From Oikopleura dioica (taxonomy: Eukaryota; Chordata; Appendicularia; Copelata; Oikopleuridae): a stretch of DNA of 64,000 nt. Of this stretch, positions 54,237 to 64,000 are shown piece after piece. Made by a program: the position numbers and the translations under genes. The DNA is taken from positions 1,806,501 to 1,870,500 of the forward strand of contig OU015568.1 in the NCBI GenBank assembly GCA_907165135.1, given 5' to 3'. A model generated the notes under the pieces. The model was given only the letters and a program-made list of their open reading frames with translations. It was not told where the DNA came from and searched no databases. Position 1 is the first letter of the stretch. Each line of letters opens with the position of its first letter.

Positions 54237-55976
54237 ATGCTTATCCTTTTTCTATTTTTTAAAACGATAGCAAGCACATGTTCTCTATTTAATGTCGATT
54301 GTCAAGACACTGGAGCATTAATAACAAATGTTACCAATTGGTAAGGATTAACTGCAAGATATATTTATTAGATCGAGATTTTCAGGGTAGAACTGAAAAA
54401 GTGATCTTTTTGTCGACAATTTGTTTTGCGAGTTTTCGGAATTGCGTTGATTCTACATTTTAGGACACTGCCTGTCATGAGTCCTCTGGCAATTCGATTG
54501 ATCAAGATCTCAAAAATCTTTTTCTAATAAGGAATGATCATAATAATACTGTATCAAATGATTGTGCGCTTTATCCACCTCGAACTCTTCAATATTCAAC
54601 ATGTTTTGATGACTTTTCTACTGACACCTCAGGTAGCGAACTAAAAGTCGAGTAGTATTAATAACCTATAATCAAGTGAATTTTACGGCACTCGTGGTCG
54701 AGTCAATTTCTATCGATAATACTTCGTTGATTGTGCAACGATTAGAAAAAGTCTTCTGCGAAACAAGCATCGAGGTCAAAGATGAAAAAGTGCCTTTTTT
54801 ACTTAGAGGATCCAGTATTGCAGGGAAGATCCCCATGATCGACCAGAATGTCACGCTAGATATTCAAGGTTTTGCCAAAATCGAAATTCTTTACAATAAA
54901 TGAATAAGGAGGAGAAACACTTGGTTCCTATGTCGATGTCTCAATCAAGAATATAACAGATGATGGTCTGTTTATCAAAGAACTCGTCGACTGTAATGTT
55001 ACCTTCGACGAATTAACAGGGAAAGATTGATCAAAAAAATGACTTTTTTCGATAAAAAACTTCAAATCTAAACAAAGTTCTCATGCTCGAGAATGGGGTA
55101 GTTACAGAAAATGGGAAAAAATTGGGCGGAAATTTGCTGTCTTCGGATTCTTTTAGATTCAGACGTTTTTCAACGAGTCCAAAAATTGCGACTGCTTTTA
55201 GCGTCGAGGAAATTTTGAAATGTAATGAAATTTTTCGTCACATTTTGATTTTTCAAAACTAATGAGTGTTCTTTTATATGGAAAGCGATAAAAACCACAA
55301 AAACAAAATCAAGTCTCTGCGATACATCAACTGATCCCTGCGCGTCTCTGGAAAATTGTATCACAATAGTCGATAGCTGCGAAAATAAAACAATGGTCGG
55401 AAATGAGAAGACAGTTGTAAGCGCTGCTCTTAATTACAAGGTCTCTGCAGAGGTTTACTGCACTGAAATTAACGAATGGAAAATCGTTCTCCACCTTACT
55501 AGTGATTCTGGACCATATGATTCTTCCACAAATGTGGGTAATCGACAGTTTACAATCGTTGCATCACCATGGGAAGGATGGTTTGAAGTCAGCGTCAACG
55601 ACCTTAATGCTGCCAAATTTAGAAATTGGTTCTGGCAAACATGTACAGTTGGTGAATGGAACACTTATTCCCTCGAAGTCAGGCAAGTTGATGGATCTCC
55701 ATCGACATTGCGATTTATTTATTACTTTGACGGCACACAGATTTGAGTTTTCAATAAGAACCTAAGACTCGGTTTTAACTGATAATTTTAGATTTTCTTA
55801 TATTAATAACTCAAGCTTAGATAAACGAAGGCACGTACGATGTCAGTGGAGCGTATTCTAGCGGAGATCTGAACGCGTTTGTATTTGATGATCCGCTAAA
55901 TTCTGTAAGAAACTTTTATTATCAAACTTTTGCTGATTCTGTTTAGAGAAATCTATGCATGCAACCTTTTCAATAA
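54237..55976 (+). CDS. Secreted protein with ZP-like module, unknown
   Basis: Starts MLILFLFFKTIASTC, a signal peptide. About nine short exons carry Cys-containing segments: CSLFNVDCQDTG; DTACHESSGNSIDQDL; a strand-rich region with VNFTALVVESISIDN and QRLEKVFCETSIEV; GSYVDVSIKNITDDGLFIKE then LVDCNVTF; and LENGVVTENGKKLGG. The DC-VTF step followed by an LENG block is reminiscent of the C-terminal half of zona pellucida domains. A further all-beta-looking region follows (WKIVLHLTSDSGPYDSS, WEGWFEVSVNDLNAA), and the protein ends CMQPFQ at 55976. No membrane anchor is seen. ZP similarity is tentative; Asn-X-Ser/Thr sites are frequent, as in extracellular proteins. Confidence 0.5.
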
Positions 55977-56127
55977 AAACTTCCCATTTATGTCAGGGGA
56001 CTTGATGTTTTTCGAGCATAATTCAAGTGTATTTTTGTTTTGTTTTATTTCCTTGTTAGAGTAAATATTTGCTCTTCAGATTTCTTTTTTGGACATGTCT
56101 TGAAAATGCAGAAAATAATGAGGCAAG

Positions 56128-57299
56128 ATGCTTCTATTCTTTTTATTCTTGCAGCTTGGTTTTTCGCAAGAAAAGAGAAAAGTCCTAGTTGATTGCGACC
56201 CAGGAATCGACGATGGACTTGCTCTTCAGTATCTTCTGTATTTGAACTCGACGGTTGAAATTGTTGCAGTGACGATTGTCGACGGAAACACAAAGACCTC
56301 GCAAAGTGCAGCAAATGCTCTTCGACTTTTCAAAAGCCACGGAGTAGATCCTGTCCCGCCGATCTACCTTGGTGCAGACAAAAACACTTCCAGCGATGAT
56401 TGGTTTGGAAAAGACGGTTTCGGCGATCGACAAGACCTCGAGCCCGTTATTTTCAAAGAAGACATTGAACAAGGAAAACATCCAGAGATTAGAACAGACA
56501 AGTCTTCTGCCGAAGCAATTGTTCATTTTTCACGGGAAGTGGGAGATTTGGCGATTTTAGCACTTGGGCCACTGTCGAATATTGCCTCGGCGCTAGAAAT
56601 TGACTCAAAGATACCTGAAAGAGTGAGAGAACTGACTATTATGGGTGGCAATTTGTATGGAACTGGCAACTCACCTGGGCAAGCGGCTGAGTACAATTTT
56701 TGGTTCGATTATCGAGCAGCGGAAAAAGTCATTTCAAGGAAAAGGGGAAGAATATTTTGGGCATTTATCTTCTCTTTTACTTTCGTCCCTTGTAAGCTTT
56801 CTTCCAAAACTGACTCCAAAAATAGTCACAATGGAACTAGCCTTTTCGAATCCCGTTCCCATCTCTTTCTGGGAAAACATGAAAAACGAGTTTCTGAAAG
56901 AAATATCAAAACTCGACGCAGAAAGGTATTTCGGTGAGCGCGAGAAAAGATGCGAGTTCGATTCCGAAAGCGGCTGGCCTCTTTGTGATTTGATCGCCGC
57001 AGTTCTTTGGACAGAGCCAGAAGTGGCACAAGAATCGTGGGAGCACGCGGTGGGTGTTGAAGTCGAAGGAAAATATTCAAAGTAAGGACTTCAATGAGGC
57101 GGATAAAAATGATTAAAGGGGTTTGATGGCGATCGAAAGATACAAAACAGGAGCCGATATGTTCAACTACTCCGGAAAAGCAACTTTGCCAACAAAAATG
57201 AACATGGATCAAATCATGGAATTGGATGGAATTAGAGCTTTTTCGTCCGCGAAAATTTTAACTCTGTCTTATTTTATCGCTGTTTTGCTATTTTTGTGA
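56128..57299 (+). CDS. Secreted or GPI-anchored inosine-uridine-type nucleoside hydrolase
   Basis: Cleaves the N-glycosidic bond of nucleosides in family members. A signal peptide (MLLFFLFLQLGFSQ) is followed immediately by the Ca2+-binding VDCDPGIDDGLALQYLL, the family signature. Next are NTKTSQSAANALRLF, GDLAILALGPLSNIASAL, ELTIMGGNLYGTGNSPG and AEYNFWFDYRAAEKV. A short intron at about 56737-56794 begins GA rather than GT; the frame resumes with TPKIVTMELAFSNPVPISFW and WPLCDLIAAVLWTEP. In the last motif the usual catalytic His before Asp is Cys (LCDL). The last exon ends with a hydrophobic stretch after Ser residues (ILTLSYFIAVLLFL), typical of a GPI signal or a C-terminal anchor. Stop is at 57297-57299. 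Confidence 0.85.
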
Positions 57300-57327
57300 A
57301 AAACATGTTTAATTCACTTTATTTCAA

Positions 57328-58094
57328 TCAATTTTGCGCAAAGGAATTGTAAATGAATAATCGTTGAGTTTTGCCATTATTGAAGAACCAGAAAATCGTG
57401 CATCCAATAAACGCGGTCGAAATTCCAAGAGCTGGCCAAAGTGTGGCGTGGACCATTTGAGAAGTTTTGATGGCGCGGTCTTTTGCCACGTGAAGTGGGT
57501 TCTTTGAATCAATTGAAAAAAGACATGGATTGAATTGGATTTTAAAAAGTTACCTCTGTAGACTGAAAGCATGGAAATTGCTGACCGGGGCGTCCCCACT
57601 CGAGTTTGTAGAAATCAACTAAATGAGACTTGAATGAAATCTTTTCAGGATAAATTTTACCTGATAAATTGATGATGGTGTTGTTGCAAGCGCATTCTGG
57701 CGGATGATAACTACAGCTGAGAATGTCAGTAACAAATGAATACTCGTTCGGATGGAGCAGGTAATAAGGCTGTTCTCCGTAATTCGGCTCGACAGCTACC
57801 ACGATTTCAAGACATTTCAAAGTGCTTTTAGGATTTAAAACGACTTTTATTGGGAATTCCTTGCGTTGAAAATATTAACCCTTCCTGATACAACCTCGGT
57901 GAAGGACATTTGTCACTCATTTGGCCATGATGATGGTTCTCTAAGGAGTTTGATTGAGTTTTGTCAGGGCCCTTTCCTGGACATAAGACTTCTCCATTTA
58001 TACGAGACTCCATGACAGTACAGTTTGTTTCGGCGAAATAATATGACTTCATTCCAGGGCAGACGATCTTATAGAGGTTCACATATTTTTCTTA
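57328..58094 (-). CDS. BK-channel beta-subunit-like membrane protein (KCNMB type)
   Basis: Exons on the minus strand read FAETNCTVMESRINGEVLCPG, KCPSPRLYQ, then KCLEIVVAVEPNYGEQPYYL, CSYHPPECACNNTIINLS, VDFYKLEWGRPGQQFPCF, and finally HATLWPALGISTAFIGCTIF with a short basic tail, stop at 57328. The order C-x-ethyl-loop, YPCL-like (KCLEIVV), LLH-NE, C-Y-PP-C, F-CF and a second membrane segment with F-LFWP/ATLWP is that of calcium-activated potassium channel beta subunits, which modulate BK channels. The first membrane segment should be in an upstream exon; a candidate is FSLAVVTLLFILSCVSLVY at about 58320-58260, but the splice could not be confirmed. Similarity is by pattern, so moderate confidence. 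Confidence 0.55.
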
Positions 58095-58236
58095 TCAGAT
58101 TATCCGAGCTACTTAGGTAAGTAATGACATCAAGAGAAAGCTAGAACTTTCGAAAATCCTTTCAATTTAACCAATTCCCGTAAAAAACTATACAAAATAA
58201 AATTATTGAATATTAAGGTTTCTCTAATGTTGTTTT

Positions 58237-58971
58237 CTCTTTGAATCCCCTTTCCAGAATCGTATAAACGAGCGAGACGCATGACAAAATGAAGAGAAGA
58301 GTAACAACTGCAAGCGAAAATTGCGACGGTCCGGGGCAGCCGCAGATACTCTGTTTCAAACCTGAATAAAAATCATCAACGAAAATGATTCCATACGATC
58401 GGGAGAGTTTTGTTTGCTACATCTTCGACATTTCTCTGAATTTGACTGATCCTATTTTTCGGCGTTTTTGTCATTATTTTTAAATTGACGATTTTTTTTT
58501 AACTGGCGTGGAAAAAAGTGATAATCTTGTTTTCCCTGCGTGGGATCAAAGGGAGATCAGGGTTAAAAATTCAAAATAAAAAGTGGGCTCTTGAGCTGAC
58601 AACTGGGTGAAAAGGTTTTCGATGAACGGTGGTTTGAAATTTTGATGAGTTTGAACGTAGAAAAAACTGCCTTGGCTGGGAATTAACAGTTTTTTCAAAC
58701 CTGGTATTTTCGTCTTCTTAATCCCGCCGACGATTCGGTAACCACTTTCCTTGCGAATCGCGGCTCTAGAATAATATCTCGTATGTCCGCCTTGGCAGTT
58801 TCGCGGATTAAAACACTGCTCAGGGCCTCTGTAACACCTATCCTCTGTAGCCGCCCTAGAAAAATGCTTCATATTCCACATGATGATTTCTTTATTTTGA
58901 GTATAATGAGTTCTTTGAAAGTTTAGTTTTGTCGGAGCTGTCATTTGGTCACTTAGCAATTTATGAGACAA
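58237..58971 (-). CDS. Cys-rich protein and hydrophobic exon, unknown, model unresolved
   Basis: Two kinds of coding-like sequence lie here. At 58870-58560 the frame reads EDRCYRGPEQCFNPRNCQGG, TRYYSRAAIRKESGYRIVGG and SFFYVQTHQNFKPPF. At 58362-58237, after a TTATTCAG acceptor, comes SICGCPGPSQFSLAVVTLLF plus more hydrophobic residues and a charged C-terminus ending EKTTLEKP and a stop. They may form one type I membrane protein (Cys-rich ectodomain, then anchor), or the hydrophobic exon may be the first segment of the neighbouring KCNMB-like gene. No family recognised for the Cys-rich part. Confidence 0.35.
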
Positions 58972-59576
58972 AACGCAGAAAAGTTGACTTTCAAGATGAT
59001 GCCAGGAATAATTTCACTCAAGAAAATATAGATTATTTTAGTAAAACGGATGATTTAAAACAGTTTGGTAGAATACTAAATTTTCTCCATCTTCTAGAAT
59101 TGGCAAAAATTCTGATCTTATACTGCTGGACAAAATTTCTGGTTCCTTATTGAATTCGTATTCTAGAGCCCCGCCTTGGCCTTCTATCATCTCTAAAGTT
59201 CTTCGAAAACGGTTTGGTCACAATATTCATCCTTTGACTTTTTTGTTTCTTTGCTCTTTGTTTCCCCGATAACTTGAAGCCTAATCAAGCCTTTTTGGGG
59301 CTAATTTGCTTTCCTGAAAATGGGGATAATTGCCCATAAATATTCGTCTTCCCAACCGGCCATAAAACTTTATTTTCTTTCTGAATTCCGCTCTTCCCTC
59401 GAATTCAGAATCCACACTAAACGTATGATGTTTAATAATTTCATTCTAAATATTTTGAAAAATTGTTCAAAGAAAATGATGCGCCGGTGGTTTCTTAGAC
59501 GCTCTCGATTTCGTCTTCACTTTCACTTTTATTTTTTAACGAAGAGAAAAATCAAGCTTTTGAAATTTTCTCGAAA
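58972..59576. other. Intergenic, no gene seen
   Basis: Divergent spacer between the minus-strand Cys-rich gene and the plus-strand KKPT-repeat gene. The open frames here have no signal, domain or splice support. Confidence 0.4.
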
Positions 59577-60977
59577 ATGAAGCTTTTGACGATAATTCCG
59601 ATATTGGCAAAAGCTCAGGATTATTATTACGAATACGATGGTTCCGGTGAAATCTACGAATACGAATATATCAACCCTAGAAGCAGAGTTTCAACATCAG
59701 GCCTTCAGTTTACAGAGGAAGAGATAAAGGAAGCACAAGAGAAGCAGAAGTTCGAATTCGAAGGCTCCGGAATGACGGGAGAAGATCTGGTAGGAACTTT
59801 TTCTTTCGAGACGGGAGGGTACTCTTATGAAGATGGGCAAGCCGCCGCGGCGATTCTTGATGAATTCGGAAGGGCGAAAAAACCTGTCAGAAAGCCATTA
59901 AGAAAGCCGACGAAAAAGCCGACAAAGAAGCCGACAAAGAAACCGACAAAGAAGCCCACAAAGAAGCCTACTACAACTGAAACTACCAAGGGTAAGAAAG
60001 ATTCATTTTTTTCAAAAAAGTATTTTTTGCTGAAAAAAAAATTTTTTTTTCATTTTTTTCTGAGAAAAATTCTAAAAACTAAATTATACTCAACAGTTAC
60101 AACAACATCCACAACGACAACCACCTCCACAACAACTACTACAGAAGAGCCAACAACAACGGAAATCGTCACAACAACGTCCACAACAACGACGACTTCC
60201 ACAACCATCCCGACCAAAAAAGTCACATTCTCCGATCAATTCGCATTTTTGGCCGCCGGAAACTCGCAGAATGCAAATGGCGGTTTTGGTCTCTTTGGAA
60301 GCTCAAAGGAAGATTTTGAGCAAGAAAGAGGGAAGAAGAATAAGAACAAAAAGAGCAACAAGAATCAAGTCATTGGAAACTACAATCAAAAGAATCAGAA
60401 TAACTACCAAAGCTACTTCCAGGCTCAATTGAAGAACGAGGAAGAGTTTTCTTGTTGGACTTGTTCTCGAAGCTACTGGGAAAAGGTAACACTACTTTGA
60501 TGATTTCAATAGCTTATTATTTCTCTAGGACTCGACTGGGGATATGTATCTCGATTGCCGAACCCACGGGGAAATGGTCACGTGTCCAAGGCAAAAAGAA
60601 GACTTGGGTTCGGACCATTTCTCCTCGGCAAACAGTTGTCAGATCACAGAGCGGCGCTTTTTCGGAATTGTGACCGAACTTCATGTTGGATGCAAACAGA
60701 CAAGGGCTTGCCATGCAAACTTCAAGCAAAATACCATGAATGGAAGGTAAGAGAAATTTTGATTTGCCTTCACCAAAATTATAGTTCCTGACTTATTAAA
60801 CCTTTTAGTGTCTACGGCAGATCGTGTCGCCCTGAAAGCACCTTTGGTATTTCAACCTGTCGCCAATGCTGCTCTGCTTCGGAGTGCTATTCTGACTCGA
60901 CGATATTGGCTGAAAGTTTTGACAAAGAATCTGAATGGCTTGATGAAACTTATCACGCGACTCTAACGGAAGTTTAG
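59577..60977 (+). CDS. Secreted protein with KKPT repeats, Thr runs and a Cys-rich C-terminus
   Basis: Starts MKLLTIIPILAKAQ, a signal peptide at 59577, then a Tyr/Glu-rich acidic part (DYYYEYDGSGEIYEYEY). Next are about six tandem KKPT units, and after an intron (about 59992-60096) Thr/Ser runs interrupted by EEPTTTEI. A Lys/Asn/Gln-rich stretch follows (KNKNKKSNKNQVIGN). The C-terminal third has about 14 Cys: SCWTCSRSYWEK, DMYLDCRTHGEMVTCP, GCKQTRACHANF and TCRQCCSASECYSDS, resembling a Ly6-like three-finger or small Cys-knot module. Stop is at 60975-60977. The build (signal, repetitive mucin-like middle, Cys-rich end) suits an extracellular matrix or secreted coat protein, perhaps of the appendicularian house. 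That is inference. Confidence 0.7.
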
Positions 60978-61208
60978 ACTATAAAAACTTCCTAGAATTG
61001 ACACTGATTTCTGTACAAATAAGGATGCTCTGAGATAAGAGCTGCTTCTGAATATCTCAATAAATGGTTTTACATACATTAAAAACAAAAATAAACTTGC
61101 TTTTCTGGGAATGTCTGATGACAAGCACTAGAAACCTGAGAAATCACCATCTGTTTTTGATAGAAAAACAAAAATCGGGTGTGGTGGTTCTCACAAGAGA
61201 CTTGTATT

Positions 61209-62083
61209 ATGAAACTTTTGGTAGGAATTTTCGCTTCTGCCCTTGGTCTTGAAGGAAATGTCTACTGTTTTATACTTTTTGTCAGATATCAAGGGTCTTA
61301 GACACCGAACAAGCCACTGGTTTCCAAACCGGGATCAAAACTAACGGCGAGCGATCTTGCTCCTGCATCGGAGATCCTGATTGGTGCGCCGACTTCTGCT
61401 CCGGCTCTGGTGGCGGAGATGGCGGTGGAAACGGCGGCTGCAGCTGCGTTGGCGATCCTCAGTGGTGTGAGGACTTTTGCAACGGCTCCGGTGGTGGTGG
61501 CGGCAGCGGCAGCACTGATCCTGAAATCATCATGAAATCAGTTCTCTCCGACTGCGGCTGGTACAACTGGTCGATGGTCAAATGCGCCGAGGAGATGCAC
61601 GATCGAATCCTTCGAAACACTGGCAACGCCTATTCCTGCATCACCACTGACGACTACAAAGGCTACGCCGCCTGGAAGACATACAACGTTGAAGACAGCT
61701 GGAACAAACTTGTTGCCGTCTGCGGGCCAAAATCAAATACCGCCGTGGCGAGATATTACTTCGAGCAACAGGTAATCCTTCGTTATTTTGATAATAATTC
61801 ATCATCTTATTCCTAGTGCGATGATTGCGCATACATGTGCACTTACTCCAACGACAAGCCAGATTGCGTGCGAAACTGCATTTCCGACCGAGGGCAACGA
61901 TTCTGCTCCAACTCCAGGTAAACCCCTTACCCGCCTTTTCCAACCCTTTTCAACCCTCTTAGCGGCCGATACAACCTCGTCGTCACCAACTGGAACCCCG
62001 ATGTCGCCTACTACGCCTACGGTGCACACATCTATGGTGCCCGTGGAATGGTTTACTGTACTGGCTACTGTGTTACCAACTGA
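61209..62083 (+). CDS. Secreted Cys-rich protein with duplicated CSCxGDPxWCxDFC motif
   Basis: Starts MKLLVGIFASALGLEG (signal peptide). The next exon starts ISRVLDTEQATGFQTG after a very short intron (26 bp if GT-AG). Two copies of a Cys motif, CSCIGDPDWCADFC and CSCVGDPQWCEDFC, are joined by Gly/Ser-rich linkers. A Cys-containing domain follows (LSDCGWYNWSMVKCAEEMHD, YSCITTDDYKGYAAW), then two more exons with CDDCAYMCTYSNDKPDC and a C-terminus ending MVYCTGYCVTN at 62083. No membrane segment is seen. Function unknown. It has the same direction as, and general style of, the KKPT-repeat gene upstream. Confidence 0.7.
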
Positions 62084-62282
62084 AATCGTCAATAAACATG
62101 TTTCGAAGAACCAAAAAAGGAATATATTGAAGGTTTATTTACATAATTTCCCTTCGGATTCTTTTTTCGTTGACTATGAGTGTCCTAGATCATTCAACAT
62201 AAATGGAAATTCCAGTGTTTCGCAGCAGTAGAGAGCACTTTTATTTAACGAAACGACGAAAATCAATGATACAGACGAAATA

Positions 62283-62848
62283 ATGAAATTTTCCCCGATT
62301 TTATTAGCGTTTTCCTTTGACCCGATTTTGGCGGAAATTTGCGATGAGAGAATCTGCACGATCTGCAATTATGTAATCAACTCTCATCGTCAACTTGAAA
62401 TGCCCAAGAACGCAAAGATGAAATGCTCGATGGTTTCTTCTTGCTGTGCCGCCTTCTTTCCCCCGGAACAAATTGATGAAGAGATGATTGCGAGAATTCA
62501 AGTTTTTCGTCATTGACTTTTTCATCCTTTTACCCGATTTTAGGCGCAAATGAAGCAATACATAGTCGTTGGAGTTGTTGGATCATTGTTTGGCTTTGCA
62601 ATTTGTGGGGCAATCGTGCTTATGATCAAGTATCTTATTGACAAGCACAGGGACTCTTCGAACTTGAACGCAATGAGGAGACAATCTCGGGCTAGGTAAT
62701 CCTAAATTTTAGATCTTGTTTTGACAGAACTTGCTTCAGATCGATCTCTGATGAAACAAAGGACCGTCGAAAATTGACGATAGGAACACTCTCTTCCATA
62801 GACTCATATTCGAATCAACGATCCCGTGCTTCAATAATTACCAACTGA
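62283..62848 (+). CDS. Small type I membrane protein, unknown
   Basis: Three exons: 62283-62501, about 62545-62697 and about 62730-62848. Signal peptide MKFSPILLAFSFDPILA; a short ectodomain with six Cys (EICDERICTICNYVINS, KMKCSMVSSCCAAFFPP); one membrane segment (YIVVGVVGSLFGFAICGAIV); and a basic, Ser-rich cytoplasmic tail (KHRDSSNLNAMRRQSRA ... SIDSYSNQRSRASIITN) with possible phosphorylation sites. About 165 residues. No family recognised. Confidence 0.65.
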
Positions 62849-62911
62849 AGAAAAAAAACTCCTGAAAATAAAAATCTATTTACAGAGCTTTACATTTGTA
62901 CAGCAAATCAA

Positions 62912-63946
62912 TTATAAATCATATTTATGAAGCCATTGAAATCGATTCGAATCAGGATCGTAGTCGGGAAATGTTTTCAGTAAAGATTTGAGCATTTGCA
63001 TTTCTTTTTGGTAGAAATTGAAGAGGAGGGTGGAGTTGGGTTGTTTGGTGCTACCATGACTGGTTCCTTTGCTAGATGGTAGACACATTGGCACTAGAAA
63101 ATATTTTAAGAAGATTCGCTTGAGCTAGGGTTAATCTATAAATTATAGAGTATAATCCACTTTGACATGACACGAAACTTCGCATCGTAAGAGTTACAAC
63201 TTGTAGCCAACAAAAAAGCATGTCAAAAGTAAAGTAAGTAAGTTTATAAACATAAACAAACCTGGCTCATCCAAGCATGGATATGGATAACGCGTCGCAA
63301 ATTCGAACGTCAATTCTTTATCGACCCCAACAAATTCTTCCACCAACCCGAATTCCTCCCCGGGGTCAGAAATAAGATTATCTCCATCCAAAAGAAGCAC
63401 TCGATCTTTTCCGAAAGCTTTCAAAAGAACGCTCAGTCGGGAGTAGTATAAGCCCATAAGGAGGACTTTTTTCATGTATTCACTCGAATTTTTCCCAATA
63501 TTTTTCAAATCCGCTGCAAAGACAGGGAGATCGAGGATGTTATGCCTCTCGTCGTAAGTGAAATTTTGCATGGCCGGCATCCATTTCTCATTCGCCATTT
63601 CCGCGAAGTCGAGATAATATTCTTCCTTGCCGTGCATTTTCAAATGCGACCAAAGTCGATGCATCGGATCGCAGAGAAGCACTAAAATCTTGACTCTTGG
63701 GGAGAAATACTTCATTGCTTCGTATCTTTTGAGCATTTTGTCCGTTTTTCCATTCATGTACCCAGGCGATTTTTCGACAAGGATCTCCGACTCATGAGCT
63801 TTTGGAAGATTGTAAGCAGCTAGTGCTTGTTCCGTTGTCGGTTTCTTCTTTTTCTTAGCATTGTACATTAGCCAGGAAAATGCTGGTTCTACGAATCGAA
63901 AGACTAAAGAATCAACTTTGTTTAAGTTTTCGACATGATAAGCCAC
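62912..63946 (-). CDS. Heparan-sulfate-type sulfotransferase, 5' end outside or unresolved
   Basis: Golgi enzyme moving sulfate from PAPS to a glycosaminoglycan sugar. The exon 63946 to about 63260 contains ESEILVEKSPGYMNGKTDK (the EK-P-Y block of HS sulfotransferases), the 3'-phosphate-binding VKILVLLCDPMHRLWSHL, YYSRLSVLLKAFGKDRVLLL and DGDNLISDP. The last exon, 63094-62912, has CLPSSKGTSHG and ends QWLHKYDL; Cys...KGR-H-like and the C-terminal FY...L sequence match the end of HS3ST/NDST domains. The N-terminal part with the 5'-phosphosulfate loop (K-GT-L) is not in the window or not found, so the gene probably continues past the right edge. HS3ST versus the NDST sulfotransferase domain is undecided. 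Confidence 0.75.
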
Positions 63947-64000
63947 AAAGAAAACATTCCGTTAGAAGTTCTGTGGTTAAACCTATGTTCCACAGATTCG

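Noticed and set aside
58929-59153. Plus-strand 74-codon frame
   Set aside because: No signal peptide at its start, no splice sites, no similarity; AT-rich chance frame.
1-64000. tRNA or rRNA genes
   Set aside because: I looked for paired T-loop and acceptor patterns by eye and found none I could support; a covariance search would be needed to exclude them.

Overview
This is a eukaryotic window. Protein-coding genes are split by many very short introns, often 30-60 bp and mostly GT-AG. Genes sit a few tens to hundreds of bases apart on both strands, and intergenic DNA is AT-rich. The gene set is metazoan: coatomer zeta, dihydropyrimidinase, a PAPS transporter, a BCOR-type corepressor, a Neuralized-type protein, a Gla-domain protein, a CUB protein and a heparan-sulfate-type sulfotransferase. 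Very short introns, a few apparent GA-AG introns, a compact Ty3/gypsy element and a Gla protein together suggest a tunicate, most likely an appendicularian such as Oikopleura. That assignment is inference; no database was searched.

Layout. Positions 1-4,000 are mostly mobile and repetitive DNA: a hAT-like foldback element (37-2153), a broken or unresolved gene (2170-3961) and a small inverted-repeat element carrying telomere-like TTAGGG motifs (3406-3629). Next come an SLC10-type transporter (minus, 4202-6790, with a frame break) and a secreted CUB protein (minus, 7684-8728). Positions 9148-14068 form a roughly 4.9 kb palindrome whose core is a 57-bp satellite. Its right flank is repeated in a 1.04 kb tandem duplication ending at 15443. 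Positions 15680-33132 are gene-dense: a small membrane protein, an acidic coiled-coil protein, a tiny secreted peptide, a Gla plus C-type-lectin protein, an SLC35B2-type PAPS transporter, a Thr-rich secreted protein, a 2-oxoglutarate oxygenase, a copine-like C2-C2 protein, dihydropyrimidinase and a large type II membrane protein.

After another GC-rich inverted-repeat element (33190-33677) come coatomer zeta (34637-35391) and a long BCOR-like gene (36202-43038), one of whose introns holds a TTAA-flanked MITE. An intact-looking 8.3 kb Ty3/gypsy LTR retrotransposon (minus, 43246-51545) separates BCOR from a Neuralized-type gene (52116-53070). Downstream are a small basic protein, a ZP-like secreted protein, a nucleoside hydrolase, a BK-channel beta-subunit-like protein, a Cys-rich protein, two or three secreted Cys-rich proteins, a small type I membrane protein, and a sulfotransferase running off the right edge.

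Functional links are limited, as usual for a chordate segment. The PAPS transporter supplies the Golgi donor that the sulfotransferase would use. Dihydropyrimidinase and the nucleoside hydrolase both act in nucleoside/nucleobase breakdown. Several proteins look secreted or surface-exposed (CUB, Gla-CTLD, Thr-rich, ZP-like, KKPT-repeat and Cys-rich), but a shared role is not shown. The most unusual items are the retrotransposon (tristetraprolin-type CCCH finger in gag, UGA-CUAG at the gag/pol boundary, an extra non-env gene), the Gla-coiled coil-CTLD protein, and the 57-bp satellite palindrome.
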